A stretch of 5,587 nt of DNA, taken from Thermoanaerobaculales bacterium (lineage in GTDB: Bacteria; Acidobacteriota; Thermoanaerobaculia; Thermoanaerobaculales; Sulfomarinibacteraceae). Position 1 is the first letter of the stretch; every line of letters begins with the position of its first letter. Positions 5,571 through 5,587 of this stretch are shown piece after piece. The notes beneath the pieces are model-generated. The model did not search any database and had not been told where the DNA came from. It was given only the letters and a program-made list of their open reading frames with translations. The DNA lies in assembly GCA_029938595.1 (NCBI GenBank), contig JAOZUP010000290.1, forward strand, positions 1 to 5,587. Reading direction: 5' to 3'. The position numbers and the translations under genes were made by a program.

Positions 5571-5587
5571 ACACCCAGCGGTGTTTT
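5571..5587 (+). terminator. Possible Rho-independent terminator cut by the window end
   Basis: ACACC (5571-5575) and GGTGT (5580-5584) form a 5-bp stem around the 4-nt loop CAGC, and T bases run from 5584 to the last base of the window. It is 56 nt past the peptidase stop. The stem is short and the T-run is cut off, so the call is tentative. I see nothing else in the 73-base tail after the peptidase. Confidence 0.35.

Overview
This is a GC-rich bacterial window holding five protein-coding genes packed almost end to end. It contains no RNA genes, mobile elements or CRISPR arrays, and no stretch over 300 bases lacks a gene. The gene mix is a bacterial XPF/ERCC4-type nuclease, an MscS channel with its own exported N-terminal domain, a DUF4336 protein, a small secreted carboxypeptidase-regulatory-like protein and a multidomain M28 peptidase. 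It would fit a Gram-negative, high-GC environmental lineage such as Acidobacteriota, Myxococcota or Gemmatimonadota. That placement is an inference from gene content and codon use; no phylogenetic marker is present.

Layout. Positions 1-389 (+) are the 3' end of an ERCC4-domain nuclease with a C-terminal helix-hairpin-helix (HhH) module. It converges on an MscS-family mechanosensitive channel (2181-424, minus). The 34-bp junction and its borders carry two consecutive inverted repeats (350-398 and 401-427), and each one absorbs a stop codon. Upstream of MscS, after a 130-bp gap with a small GC-rich palindrome, the minus strand carries a tight pair. A 125-aa secreted beta-sandwich protein (3400-3023) is followed with zero spacing (TAG directly followed by ATG) by a DUF4336 protein (3022-2312). 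Diverging from that pair is a large plus-strand M28 metallopeptidase (about 3448-5514) with an inserted protease-associated (PA) domain and an extra C-terminal domain of flavodoxin/GATase-like type. The divergent gap contains a perfect 14-bp palindrome, a candidate operator. The window ends in what looks like the start of a terminator.

How the genes may work together. Apart from the abutting pair, nothing ties the genes into one pathway. The channel, the secreted beta-sandwich protein and the peptidase are envelope or extracellular functions, and the nuclease is DNA repair. The points most worth checking are the unresolved (possibly truncated) 5' end of the M28 gene, its catalytic glutamate position occupied by histidine while all five metal ligands are kept, the operator-like palindrome, and the two hairpins at the convergent junction. 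I did not find convincing evidence of an undescribed defence or other multi-gene system.
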